64,000 bases of DNA from Gonocerus acuteangulatus (Eukaryota; Arthropoda; Insecta; Hemiptera; Coreidae): the NCBI GenBank assembly GCA_946811695.1, contig OX328124.1:25188126-25252125 (forward strand), given 5' to 3'. Shown piece after piece: positions 11,540 through 21,099 of this stretch. Position 1 is the first letter of the stretch, and each line of letters opens with the position of its first letter. The notes beneath the pieces are model-generated. The model searched no databases. It saw only the letters and a program-made list of their open reading frames with translations, and was not told the DNA's origin. The position numbers and the translations under genes are program-made.

Positions 11540-11975
11540 AAGAACAAGACTGACAAAACTTTGACCGCCATGGTCATTACTTCAGCGAGATAAACCAGAC
11601 TGACCGAAATTAATTGTATTTGAGTCAGAAGAACCAGATTGACTAAATTCTGACCGCCATGGATTTTGTTTGAGCCAGAAGAACCAGAATGCCTAAACTC
11701 TGACCACCATGATTAATGTTTGAGTGAGAAGAACCGGATGGACCAAATTCTGACTGCCTTCGTTTGTGTTTATGCAAGATAAACGAGACTGACCAAAATG
11801 GTTTGCGTTTGAGCCAGAAGAACTGGAGTGACTAAACCCTGACCGGCATGATTAATGGTTTAGTGAAAGTACCGGGCTGACCAAAATTTGGCTGCCATTG
11901 TGTAAGTGAGCGAAATCAAAATGGTTTGTGCGTCAGAGAGATGGCGTGTGAGTCAGAAAAACCAGACTGACTAAA
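11540..11975 (+). repeat. Degenerate ~50-bp tandem array, 8-9 units
   Basis: Units run roughly TTTGAGTCAGAAGAACCAGA, then a CTGACTAAATTCTGACCGCC stretch, then ATGG plus a T-rich spacer. The central units are exactly 50 bp, with shorter degenerate ones at the edges. Stop codons interrupt every frame, so it is an old minisatellite rather than a protein repeat. Confidence 0.7.
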
Positions 11976-12395
11976 TCTAACTAAGCTCTTATTTTGTATA
12001 ATTTGTTATTTTGAAACCTGATTAAATGAGTAAAGTAAGAATAATTTATTTTTAAAAAATAAATACAAGTTAAATAGTGGCCAAATATTTTGCCACAAGC
12101 AGTTTTGAATTTCTGCAGCAAGGGAGCTAACGATTGCTGGAAAGCCAAACGTGTACAGTTGCCTTGGCCGTATAATGTCTCCCTTCTCCCCTCTTCACAA
12201 AATTAAATCGGAAGATTAGACTTGACATTTTCTGGAATTTTTGCCAAACTTCCAAGTAGATTTTGCCAGATAATTAACTCATATCATGGGCAGGCGGCCA
12301 AATTAATTCAACTGTAAATAAAATCAGGCTTTTTCCAAGCCCTTATCAAATCTTGACAGTGTATTTAACCGAGTCCGAAAATGACCCCAGTTAAA

Positions 12396-12397
<2 letters not shown>
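11976..12397. other. No feature seen
   Basis: About 420 bp of plain AT-rich sequence. Confidence 0.4.

Positions 12398-12440
<43 letters not shown>
12398..12440. repeat. (TA)n microsatellite
   Basis: A TA run forms the head of the pearl-like element that follows. Confidence 0.9.
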
Positions 12441-12444
<4 letters not shown>

Positions 12445-13010
12445 TATATGTGTCCGGTAACACGATACAGGCCAGAGTTTTTGTTTTTTCGCCACGAAAC
12501 TTGGTATGTAGTAATCCACCATCAAACGATTGAACGAGTTCGTTAACCAACAAAATCGGTCCATCCGGAGGGGGGTTTACTCCGGAGCCAAAGTAGTTAT
12601 TTGTCAATACCAGCCATAATTTTTGTTATATTTCAACGAAACTCGGTATTTGTTGTGGTCAACTGAAGAGAAAAATTTGTTGCAAAAATAAACTAAATCG
12701 GTTGACTAGACGGGGGAGTTTACTCCGGACAGAAATTACTAATTTGCTCATACCCGTCGTAATTTCTGCTGTATTGTAACGAAACGCGGTATACGTCCTG
12801 GGAATCTAATAAGGAAGCAGTGTTGTAAAAATGAACTAAATCGGTCTATCGGAAGGGGGGGGGGGGTACATTGTACTATGTTTGGATTGAATTGATATGT
12901 TTTTATTTTTTTTTATCTATATAGGTTATTTTAAGCAAATTATTCAGGAATGCAATCGACACTACCCAATTCTGAGGAAAGTGCTTAGTTACCCAGCTCC
13001 TGCGTGACGG
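12441..13010 (+). mobile_element. Pearl/Helentron-like element, copy 2
   Basis: Same family as 8,751-9,670 but in plus orientation. CACGATACAGGCCAGAG, then a GTTTACTCCGGAG box at 12,575 and another 143 bp later at 12,718, then a tail with AGGAAAGTGCTTAG and CAGCTCCTGCGTGACGG. It has one fewer core monomer than copy 1, consistent with variable monomer number. Both copies have (TA)n at the head. Confidence 0.6.
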
Positions 13011-13296
13011 ACTTTTTTACTTCGTTAACGCAAATATAAATTAATTGAAAATTGCATTATTAACATGTGATATTATTGTTAACTAGTGATTACATACATG
13101 TTCTTATTATTACTGTTCAACAACGAACTTGTAAACATACTCATGCGCAGGGATGTAAAATTGGGAAATAAAGAACTCTCATTTGAAATGTTGATAAACG
13201 ATTTATTCAAAATAATTTTATTTTATTATAATTTTAAATTTTAAGGGCCTCCTCACCCATCGTAACCTGTCCGTTATGGGCGAACGTGCTATTCGT

Positions 13297-13425
13297 TTCC
13301 GCTCGCTCAAGAAGATATCAAAACTCTAGTCAATACAACTCGCTAAAATTAATAGAATTTTATTAATTTTAGCGTGTTGGATTGACTAGAGTTTTGATAT
13401 CTTCTTGAGCGAGCGTAAACGCATA
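13297..13425. repeat. ~60-bp-arm hairpin
   Basis: The left arm holds CGCTCGCTCAAGAAGATATC followed by AAAACTCTAGTCAATAC. The right arm is its inverse with two or three mismatches, separated by a loop of a few bases (TAGAATTTTA region). RNA from either strand would fold into a long, nearly uninterrupted stem. It may be a recent foldback MITE or a small-RNA precursor. No TSD was identified. Confidence 0.7.
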
Positions 13426-13610
13426 GCAGGTATGCCTATAATGCGAAAAATATATATAAAATATAAATATAATTTAAAAAGTCGCTCAAAACTATATAAC
13501 CTAATAGGTTAACTGTTAAAAATATTATAATTGAGAACATACGTTTTTATTGAAAAATGAATTTTCATTAACGAAGTAAAGGAGACCCTTGAATTTTTCA
13601 ATGTATTAGT

Positions 13611-13800
13611 AAATTTTAACGTCCATTTATTTTTAACTACGAATTTTAGGACGGGTTACCTATAGGTTACCACCCTTTTCTAGCCAGGTTAGGGCTGATG
13701 CCTTTTCTTTTTTCTAAAGAAAAGGCATCACCCCTAGTGTGAATGGAACCCATGACCCTTCGGCACGGAGTGTTAAGTGCTCACGGCCACCGGGCCTCCA
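13611..13800 (-). repeat. tRNA-derived SINE F1
   Basis: Minus-strand copy. The head GGAGGCCCGGTGGCCGTGAG runs directly into GCACTTAACACTCCGTGC because a 14-base A-box-side segment (TTAAGGCGT region) is missing. The B box is altered to ATGGGTTCCATTC. Body and tail (CCTATAGGTAACCCGTCC, GGACGTTAAAATTT) are intact. Confidence 0.8.
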
Positions 13801-13874
13801 AGTATTGATATGATATAAATGCTGTGTAATCTACAAATCAGCATTTTGATCAAAGGTTAATTGATTCCTTATTC

Positions 13875-13995
13875 ATATTATATTTACAATTTTAGCGTCT
13901 ATTTACACCTAATACTGAGTTTTTAGGCGTTATCCATAGGTTTCTAGCCTGAACAGCCTGAACGTATTTTTTTCGAAAATCCACCGCCCCTAGGG
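13875..13995 (-). repeat. Strongly diverged SINE F1 3' half
   Basis: Minus strand: CCCCTAGGGG, then AGAAACCTATGGATAACGCC, then an altered tail AAATAGACGCTAAAATTG. The order matches F1 but with many substitutions, so this is an older insertion than its neighbour. Confidence 0.5.
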
Positions 13996-14103
13996 GGCAT
14001 GAAATTCACTATAATTCATATTTCTAAATATTAATGTAATATAAATAAAACGTGTGCATCGTACACTAAGTTATAATTCTATTTTTTTAAGTTTTTTTCC
14101 GTG

Positions 14104-14268
14104 TTTAACGGCGTATCAGCACTTGGGCTATTAATGCCAGGCTATCCCACTTCTATAATGCCAACAGCACGTGGTCGGTCACCCATTTAGGTACTGGACA
14201 CGCCCGACGATGGTTAACTTCGGTCATCTATGGGAACCGGTTTATTCAACGTGGCAATGGCCGTTGGC
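14104..14268 (-). repeat. 5S-rRNA-derived SINE, copy 1
   Basis: On the minus strand the first ~113 bases follow 5S rRNA: GCCAACGGCCATTGCCACG, CACGTTGAATAAACCGGTTC, GAAGTTAACCATCGTCGGGC, CCAGTACCTAAATGGGTGAC, then TGCTGTTGGC. A short body follows: CCTGGCATTAATAGCCC, then GCTGATACGCCGTTAAACA. The 5S internal control region (box A and box C area) is preserved in outline, so pol III transcription from the 5S promoter is likely at birth. Confidence 0.85.
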
Positions 14269-14348
14269 GTTAGTTTGATAATAAAATAAGTATTGTTATT
14301 CTTTTGAAAAACAAAAAAAAAAAAAAACCTAGCAACCCCATCCTAGCT

Positions 14349-14468
14349 AGTGGGTCTCCCCGTGGACTAATTGCTAAGCCCTTGGATTGTCATGCGGTAG
14401 ACGAGAGTACAAGTCCCACCGTTGCAGGGATTTTTCTCAATTCAGGGCCCGTGGAGAAAATTGCCGGC

Positions 14469-14472
<4 letters not shown>
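14349..14472 (+). repeat. tRNA-derived SINE F3, 3'-truncated
   Basis: GGGTCTCCCCGTGGACTAAT is tRNA Glu/Asp-like (A-box region GTGGTCTAATGG in the better copy at 34,818). The B-box region is decayed to GAGTACAAGTCCC. The copy stops at a (TA)n tract and lacks the F3 terminal stem-loop. Confidence 0.65.

Positions 14473-14505
<33 letters not shown>
14473..14505. repeat. (TA)n microsatellite
   Basis: TA run between the F3 SINE fragment and a pearl-like fragment. Confidence 0.9.
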
Positions 14506-14511
<6 letters not shown>

Positions 14512-14765
14512 GTTTTTGTGGGAGGGGGGTCCGTACATTAACAAGATACACGCCGAGTTTTTGTTTATTCGCCACAAAACTTGCTATATAAAAGTCTCAT
14601 CAAAAGATTAAACGAGTTCGTTAACCACCAAAAGCAGTCCAGCGGGAGTGGGAGGGGGGATTACTCCTAGCTCAAACTACTATTTCGTCCATTCTATCTT
14701 GATCGGTATTCGTTGTGGTCATCTAAAGATAAGAATATGTTGTAAAAATAAACTAAATCAGTTCA
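14506..14765 (+). mobile_element. Pearl/Helentron-like fragment, copy 3
   Basis: Contains the family landmarks GAGTTTTTGTTTATTCGCCAC, AACGAGTTCGTTAACCACCA, a G-rich box and AAAATAAACTAAATCAGTTC. Only the head and part of one monomer remain. Confidence 0.55.
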
Positions 14766-15067
14766 TTATTTTTTTTAATTCATTAGCAAAATGTTGTACT
14801 AATTGTTGACAATTGCGCCGTACAGAGCGTTGAAGGTAGAGATTCTCTGGAAATATTTTTTGTATAAAAACTTCAGCAGGGTTTGACTTTTGTGTTCAAA
14901 TTCATGAATAGTAACCTTCAACGTCCAGCAATGACAAAAAAAATGTGAACAGCAAAATATTATTCAGAAGAAGAAGTATTGTCGAGAAACGTGCTTGTAA
15001 GGCGTACAAAAAGAAGAAGTAGTCATACATTCCTGAAAACACGGTTCATATTCCGCAAACGTGGGAT

Positions 15068-15330
15068 TTGGTATTATTATTGAGGTAAGCAGGGCCCCAC
15101 CCTGCCAGCTTAGCCGTGTTATCCCTCTAGAACGAGAGGGAGAGACCGGGAAGACGCGGGGGTAGTGAAGGCGTGGCCTACCCTACAGCCGGAAGGCGCA
15201 GGCTCGGCTCACAGCATTGATTTTAATTTAATATATAAGGGGCCACGCCTCCAGCACCTGTGCCTTCCCCTACACTCCCAGCTATAAATTAGGACTGGCA
15301 TATTCAAGGGATTAGCTAGTCACTCATGCC
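15068..15330. other. GC-rich island with TATA-like boxes, unknown
   Basis: GGTAAGCAGGGCCCCACCC and GAGAGACCGGGAAGACGC stand out from AT-rich surroundings. TATATAAGG (near 15,232) and CTATAAATTAGG (near 15,282) could be TATA boxes. I found no LTR termini, open frame or SINE boxes, so it may be a promoter region or an unrecognised element. Confidence 0.3.
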
Positions 15331-15487
15331 TGTAATCACTGATTCCATCAAGATGATCTGTCATTTACATCATATATTTTTCCTCAGATTTTAAAAACTC
15401 TAAGGAAATGTTTGCAGAATAATAAATATTTCAGGAAGTCACTCGGAAAACATGGTCACTAATACAATACAAACATGATAAATGGGA

Positions 15488-15550
15488 AATAAACCGTCCT
15501 AAAAATCTGAATTACGTAGATATGAACTTTTAAATTTAAATAAATAAAAA
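15488..15550 (+). repeat. Diverged F1-like SINE tail
   Basis: AAACCGTCCTAAAAATCTGA followed by a degenerate middle and TTTTAAATTTAAATAAATAAA resembles the F1 terminal module. The head is missing. Confidence 0.45.
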
Positions 15551-16510
15551 CAAGGTGGAGAATATAGAAAACACAATTTATTTATGGCATGGCATATATT
15601 AACAGAGAGTATTTAAAACAATGAAACTGTGTCTCTGTCTTGTATGAATGGCTGCGTATAATATTATAATTCATTAAGTAGGAATTTCTGCGTTTAAATT
15701 TATACTTGTAAATTTGTTAATAAGTTAGTTAAATTAATTTAGATAGGCTGAAATATTTTAAAATAGATCCAAACGAGCTGCCATCTCGTTTCGTGTAGAA
15801 AGAAGTCAGCAGCTTTGGGTATAGATTTTGCAGAAAATTGAGAATTCGTAAAACAAAAGAAGGATGCTAATGACCATCAGCAGTCGATGCACCAAAAAAA
15901 AAGAAGAAAAAAAAAAAAGCAAACTAAAAAACACCATATTGATGGATAATGACGATTCTTGAAAGAAAATTGGACAATGGATAAGATTAATACGTAAAAA
16001 CCTATCGTTTTGGTATTTTATGAAATATGTAACTACTCCAATATAACCTGCTATTATGGAACTTCAAAGAAAAGCAATATTTTAGGCCCCCAATCCGGAA
16101 ATTGACAGCATCCTTAGGGACGTTTTCTCACTCCTCCTTCTCAAAATTCGCTCACGAGACACAATTATAAATAGTATGTTTCATAATTAATTATCCTGGT
16201 TTACTAAAGTATTCAGTTTACTAATAATTTCAATAAAAAAAAAAGGATTTCAAAGGGGGGCTCAAAAAAACAAAACAAACACTTTGGAATTTTAAGCACC
16301 TATGATATACACCGCAATGTCAAAAATTGCACAAGAACCATTTTGACCCTTTTGAATAGAATCCCTTCATTTATTGCTGTTTCCTATCCGATTTCAAGAT
16401 ATTTAAGAAAACATACGAAAATCTCAAAAGAAATCTAGGATTTTCGACTTTACTCAAAAATGGCTATAGGTAAGACCTTAGAAATGATTTCATTCGATTA
16501 CCCGTGTAAA
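15551..16510. other. AT-rich, no gene
   Basis: Nothing coding. 16,311-16,445 resembles the segment at 54,330-54,490 (AAGCAC, TTTCAAGATATTTAAG and similar), suggesting old Tc1/mariner-derived non-coding DNA. Confidence 0.35.
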
Positions 16511-16514
16511 TAAC

Positions 16515-16558
16515 ATCTTCTATTGAGTCAGGCGAAATATTGTTCTACGCCTGACTCA
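16515..16558. repeat. 15-bp-stem perfect hairpin
   Basis: CTATTGAGTCAGGCG and its exact inverse CGCCTGACTCAATAG are separated by about 13 bases. It lies 40 bp upstream of a hammerhead-like core and matches the layout near 30,650-30,700, so it is probably part of a Penelope-type terminal repeat. Confidence 0.75.
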
Positions 16559-16597
16559 ATAGAGTTAACTTGACGAGAGGACTTTCAAACAAGGAAA

Positions 16598-16638
16598 GCC
16601 CCTGAAGAGATGTGACACAAGCACGAAACATTTCGGGC
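16598..16638 (+). ncRNA. Hammerhead-ribozyme-like motif
   Basis: GCCC, CTGAAGA, a 16-base stem II region ending GCAC, GAAA, a minimal stem III (CATTTC), then GGGC. Both conserved core blocks (CUGANGA and GAAA) are perfect and stem I (GCCC/GGGC) pairs. Stem II is weak (GTG/CAC). The very short stem III is the form known from Penelope-like elements. Computational folding or a cleavage assay has not been done. Confidence 0.55.
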
Positions 16639-16791
16639 AAAAGACTTAAAATAAAGTAGTTAATGTGAAGTTATTGTGTACTACTTTATCGAACCACTGC
16701 TATTGAAAAAAAATAAGAATATATATGCATATAAATAAATATTATATTCCACATATATCTGATCAATCAAGTATATTCACCTTTTTTGGAT

Positions 16792-17050
16792 ATATCGTCG
16801 ATACAAATGAAAAGTAACGAATGTGAAAAAATGCATCCTTCATTGTCAATCATTACTAATTTCTGCTGGACTTATGTACGGCAAATTCTTGAATCTTAGA
16901 TCACTCTATTAAAGGGAAAGTATTCCACTATCAAATGGTCAAATCTGCCGAATATTTGACTGTCCAAAAAAAAAGTTATGAATAAATGCTTTTCCACTCT
17001 GAAAAGTGGTGATTTTCACATTCGATACTTTGCATTTGTAGCGACGATAT
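16792..17050. mobile_element. MITE family TATCGTC, copy A
   Basis: Terminal inverted repeats of about 35 bp: ATATCGTCGATACAAATG with AATGTGAAAA at the left; ATTCGATACTTTGCATTTG with GCGACGATAT at the right. Interior contains ATTTGACTGTCC and no transposase. Copies at 28,236-28,852 and 47,573-47,832 share the ends and interior. Confidence 0.8.
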
Positions 17051-17102
17051 GTAGCCCAGGTAAAATAAAATAGTACTTCCTTTTCTTTTGTACAACTTTA
17101 TT

Positions 17103-17236
17103 CCATAACTCTCCCACATGGTTTGTGGCCTACATGCCACCTCCTCAGGGGCCATAATAACTCTCCCACATGGTTTGTGGCCTACATGCCACCTCCTCAG
17201 GGGCCATAATAACTCTCCCACATGGTTTGTGGCCTA
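17103..17236 (-). repeat. 52-bp tandem repeat, ~2.5 units, each with a hammerhead-like core
   Basis: Unit starts recur at 17,111, 17,163 and 17,215. On the minus strand each unit reads GCCCCTGAGGAGGTGGCA, then TGTAGGCCAC, then AAACCATGTGGG. CTGAGGA and stem II (GTGGC/GCCAC) match the motif at 53,470, but the GAAA block is ACAAAC here. A tandem of hammerhead-like units resembles Penelope terminal repeats and retrozymes. Confidence 0.6.
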
Positions 17237-17574
17237 CATACAGATTTTTACGAACGTAACACCAAATTCTTAAAGGAGCGAAAAGATTGAAGATGGTACT
17301 CCTTGGTTGTAAGTAGTGCGGTAATGTGGTGGCGGTGAAGTTATGATGAAAAACACAGTACTCAATAGTAGACTACGATCCGTGACGGGGATAATTCGGA
17401 ACAAATAGAATACAGCTTTGACACAGCACTGGCGCTGTACTGTTTTGCATACCGCCGGTGTAGGCCAAATGGCCTCCTTCCTTCCCTAGGGTAGAATAGG
17501 ATTTTCTAAAAATGCATTTAGTACTAATAATGACAGTAAAAGTCTTCTAGATATTGAAATAAGCAAGGCTTTGC

Positions 17575-17576
<2 letters not shown>

Positions 17577-17606
<30 letters not shown>
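17577..17606. repeat. Poly(T) run of 30
   Basis: Uninterrupted T run. Confidence 0.9.
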
Positions 17607-17611
<5 letters not shown>

Positions 17612-17865
17612 CTACACATAGAATCATCAAATAATAAAGAAAATTATTACTTTTTGATATATCATCATTAAAATTTCACAAGTCGATTTTTAGAAAAAAT
17701 TTCAAATAAATATATAATAATTTATAACATACATTTTTAGATCATGTTAAATTTCCAGTTAACAATACTTGGTGCTTCGAAAAGTAATAGGGCTAAAATT
17801 CGTATGAAGAAAGAGCGAGAGAGAAGGTGTTAGTGTAAAAGAGATGGAGCAAGGAAGAGAAAAAG

Positions 17866-17868
<3 letters not shown>

Positions 17869-17958
<90 letters not shown>
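17869..17958 (+). repeat. (GA)n, 45 units
   Basis: A perfect 90-bp GA dinucleotide tract, potentially a GAGA-factor target or H-DNA former. Confidence 0.95.
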
Positions 17959-17962
<4 letters not shown>

Positions 17963-18555
17963 GGGAGTGAGTGATGGAGTCAGTTCCTTCGTTTATTGCT
18001 TCTCCGAACCACCAACTTTCCCTTCAACTTGCTCCTATAAGCTGAACTTTTGGGATCTCATTTAAATTCTTTCATTGTTCGAGAAGTGGGGGAGGGTCTA
18101 ATTTATCAGGCACCAAGTAAAAGGCCTTTCGCGAAATATTCTTCGCCATTTTCTCGGCCCTGATTAAAATGGAAGAAGCTAAGAGGTCGAGTCAATACTT
18201 TTATTGACGCACACACTGCGGTCATGTTCAATTTTAAAGAACAATTATGCGAAAAAGCAAATTTGATTGACTTCAAATTTCGAAGTATTGAGGAAATCTT
18301 AGATTTATCAGTTGTTTATAGTATAATATTTTGTGCACATTACTGTTGAAAGTATTTCGTTAATTACTTCTTTCTCTAAAAGTTATGTAACCATAATGTA
18401 ACCAACTATTGATATTTGGTTGCAAATGTGGAATTTCCCAGTAAATCAGTCTCTTCAAGAATGACTTTAGAATTAATTTCATCCGAAACACCCTCCGTTG
18501 CAATTATTCTGTACATGTTCGATATGACAATGGCAATACCATACGTTTTGTTTTG

Positions 18556-18650
18556 TTGGGTTTATCGGCTTATCAATAATTGGGCTATTAACGCCGGGCA
18601 ATCTACAGGTAGCCACTCTTTTATAATGTCAATAGCAAGTGGTCGGTCAC
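18556..18650 (-). repeat. 5S-derived SINE, copy 2 (5'-truncated)
   Basis: Minus strand retains only the last part of the 5S head (GTGTGACCGACCACTTGCT) and the full body: GTGGCTACCTGTAGATTGCC, CGGCGTTAATAGCCC, TTGATAAGCCGATAAACCC. The terminal stem CGGC/GCCG is still pairable. Confidence 0.7.
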
Positions 18651-19059
18651 ACGCAGCAAAATTAAATTGCAGGAACAGTTGACGATTAATAATTAAATCG
18701 TAATTGAACCAACCCATCTTTACGATTAACAATTTAATCGAATTTTGGCAACATTTTAGCTCTTAAAGAATTTCATTAATATGCTTCCTGATACACTTTT
18801 TACATTATCTGTAAATGGCCGAATCATTTAAGCATGAAAATAATAATAATTACCTAATTATGTATTGTTTTTATGTACCACGTTGAATTTTTATCAGGTA
18901 CTTTTCAATAGAGGGCCACGTAAATCTGGTTTATTCCAGTAATTTTCTTAGAAGAGGGGATAAACTTTAATACGAGTTTACAACACTTCAACCTAAACTT
19001 TTAACTTGTATTTACCTAATATTTTGTTTTAGATGTTGTTATAAATGTCATCTCCAAGG
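18651..19059. other. No feature seen
   Basis: AT-rich sequence without recognisable content. Confidence 0.4.
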
Positions 19060-19430
19060 AGTTCTGTTACGTTAATGGGGGTATGAAGATTCTGTCTTCA
19101 TTGGCAGTCAGTCAGTATATGCTTGATTGTGAGTTCTGAGTTACATGTTCGGCACAAAGGGTTGTCCTTGTTAATCATAAGATACTCGTGAGTCACACGA
19201 CTGTGGCCGATATTTAGCCTGGCTAATATGACTTCTTCACGTGTATGACGAAGGCCATTCTTTAACCGTAAACTTCACTGCCCTCAGTGTGTTCTGTGTA
19301 GTGTTAGTCCAGCCTGGTTGCCAGTTATTAAGGATTGTTTGGTCAGTGTATCGTGATACTTCTTCATGGGAGGCAATAGAATTTAGTCTTAAGTTTTCGT
19401 GTCTTGGTATCCACACGTAGTGTTATATGT
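19060..19430 (-). pseudogene. LINE 3' remnant (RNase H and C-terminal zinc motif)
   Basis: On the minus strand frames carry HYVWIPRHENLRLN (end of RNase H), NNWQPGWTNTTQNTL, and after a frameshift EEVILARLNIGHSRVTHEYL and CRTCNSELTIKHILTDC. This is the same domain order as the copies at 5,440 and 21,100. The RT is absent. Frameshifts make it non-functional. Confidence 0.75.
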
Positions 19431-20271
19431 CTATACATGTAGGGTGTGTCGTGTATATATTTTGTCAACATTTCAGTTAGCTCAAAGAGTCACTGCGAAT
19501 TAAGGCATGTGTTTGCTTTATTGTAATTTATTTCGGATACCAAAATTAGAAATAAAAAACAAAACATTGTGTTTTTTGTATAAAACGTTTCAGCCTTCAG
19601 CAGCCGCTTTCTTCTTGTAAGAAATGCCGGGAAACCCTACAGCCCACAGACCTCAGGTATGCCAAGGAAAAACCCTACAGTGACAAGTGGTGTTCTACCC
19701 TTTCACGCATTACTCAGTTCTAGCTTGTACACCGTTTTAACAGGTTGCTGGCGCACGCAGTGCTCAGTACGACCAATGCAAGAGTCTTGCATTTTATGCC
19801 ATGAATGAAAATTTGCAATCCAGAGCAAGCATTCCGTCACTTCCTTCAGATAAAAAACAATTTTTTTTAAGAAAATTCCCAAAGAGTCAAGAAGCAACAA
19901 TGGAGAAACAACCTACGAAGAAAAAGAAATGGCAGTGCGTGCAATAAATTTACATGCAAAAAACGTGTAAAGCTTGAACCAATTTGTATTAAATCCACTA
20001 AAAGGGATCAGGACACTGATTTGTCTGAATAGATTGTAAGAATTACATTCTTAGCATTTAATTACTATGCATATTTCTACTTTTATTTAAATATATTTTA
20101 ATGTTTACATTTTTGTGGAAAGTGTGTTCGAGACATCAATATTTATACATATTACAATTTTCAGTCTTATTGTAAACTAATGTTATATGCAATAAATTTG
20201 TATTCAAAGATAAAATGAGCTCTGATATAAAATGATATATCTGTCTACAATAATGACCTAAAAAAAAAATC
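19431..20271. other. No gene recognised
   Basis: AT-rich. A 65-codon minus-strand open frame at 19,703-19,900 has no recognisable domain. Confidence 0.4.
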
Positions 20272-20426
20272 CTTTAGAGCCTTCTGCCCAAATTCAGGAA
20301 CATAAATATGCTTAATAAATATGCTTTTTTTCGTACGTGGCCACGGGCATGCGCGAACGCCAGGGACGCTTTTTGTTAGGTTTTTTTTCCAGTTTAGTCA
20401 TCGCTAAAGCATATTTATGCTAAAAT
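20272..20426 (+). mobile_element. Short MITE-like repeat with CATAAATATGC ends, copy 1
   Basis: TTTAGAGC, then CAGGAACATAAATATGCTT, a GC-richer middle with CGTACGTGGCC, and GCTAAAGCATATTTATGC at the other end form short inverted termini. An inverted copy is at 24,330-24,510. Confidence 0.55.
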
Positions 20427-20785
20427 AATATAATAGTATAGAAAAACATAAGTAAATAGGCGTTTAAAACACAATAACACGAAAATGAACACGGTTGCAT
20501 ACTAAGTGCGCCGCGCGACTTCTTTTGTTCCAACATAGGGCACGACCACTGGAAGGTTAAGAACGTCAAATTTTTTAATAAAGATTTTTATAGGATGTCA
20601 GATGCCGAGGAGTAAGAACGCGATATGAAGAACTAATCGTCAGAAAGAGATCGGAAGACCACCGGTGTGTGTGACAGGGAAGGAGCGAGGGACAGCTGGA
20701 GTGGAATAACGCAAACCGGTAACAATTATCTGGCCGATTTCATCTCAACTAGAGGGTAGCGACCCTCGCTTCTTGCTGGCGGTTT

Positions 20786-20857
20786 GCAGCAGAGGGCGCT
20801 GTTTGTAGCAGAGGGCGCTGTTTGTAGCAGAGGGTGCTGGTCGCTGCAGAGGGTGCT
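20786..20857 (+). promoter_or_regulatory. Four-fold 19-bp array resembling CTCF sites
   Basis: GCAGCAGAGGGCGCT, GTAGCAGAGGGCGCT, GTAGCAGAGGGTGCT and GCTGCAGAGGGTGCT start exactly 19 bp apart (20,786, 20,805, 20,824, 20,843). The first fits the animal CTCF core (CCASYAGRKGGCRSY) at all but its first position. It lies in a GC-richer stretch (20,560-20,920). It could equally be a small minisatellite. Confidence 0.4.
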
Positions 20858-20987
20858 CGCAGTTCGCTTGAAGCACGAGTGGCCATTATCTACAGGCAGA
20901 AACGTACTCGAGACTGCAAGGATGCCAGGAAGTGATGACACTGATATGAAACATCAGAAGGAGCAGAACCAATCTTGGAAGTTGGTG

Positions 20988-21024
20988 AATGTATTAATTC
21001 TTGCCATTCAAGAATTAATACATT
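20988..21024. repeat. 16-bp-stem perfect hairpin
   Basis: AATGTATTAATTCTTG and its exact inverse are separated by CCATT. In RNA this makes a strong hairpin. It lies just upstream of the LINE remnant. Confidence 0.8.
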
Positions 21025-21099
21025 TTCTATAAAGCGTAAATGCTCCATCTATACTGCTGAGTTAAAAACTAAACAAAACGTTTTGAACTCTCTCCTATC

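Larger units (their letters stand above)
17237..18555. other. No gene; contains poly(T) and (GA)n
   Basis: Apart from the homopolymer and dinucleotide tracts listed separately I see no coding or repeat structure in this 1.3 kb. Confidence 0.4.
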
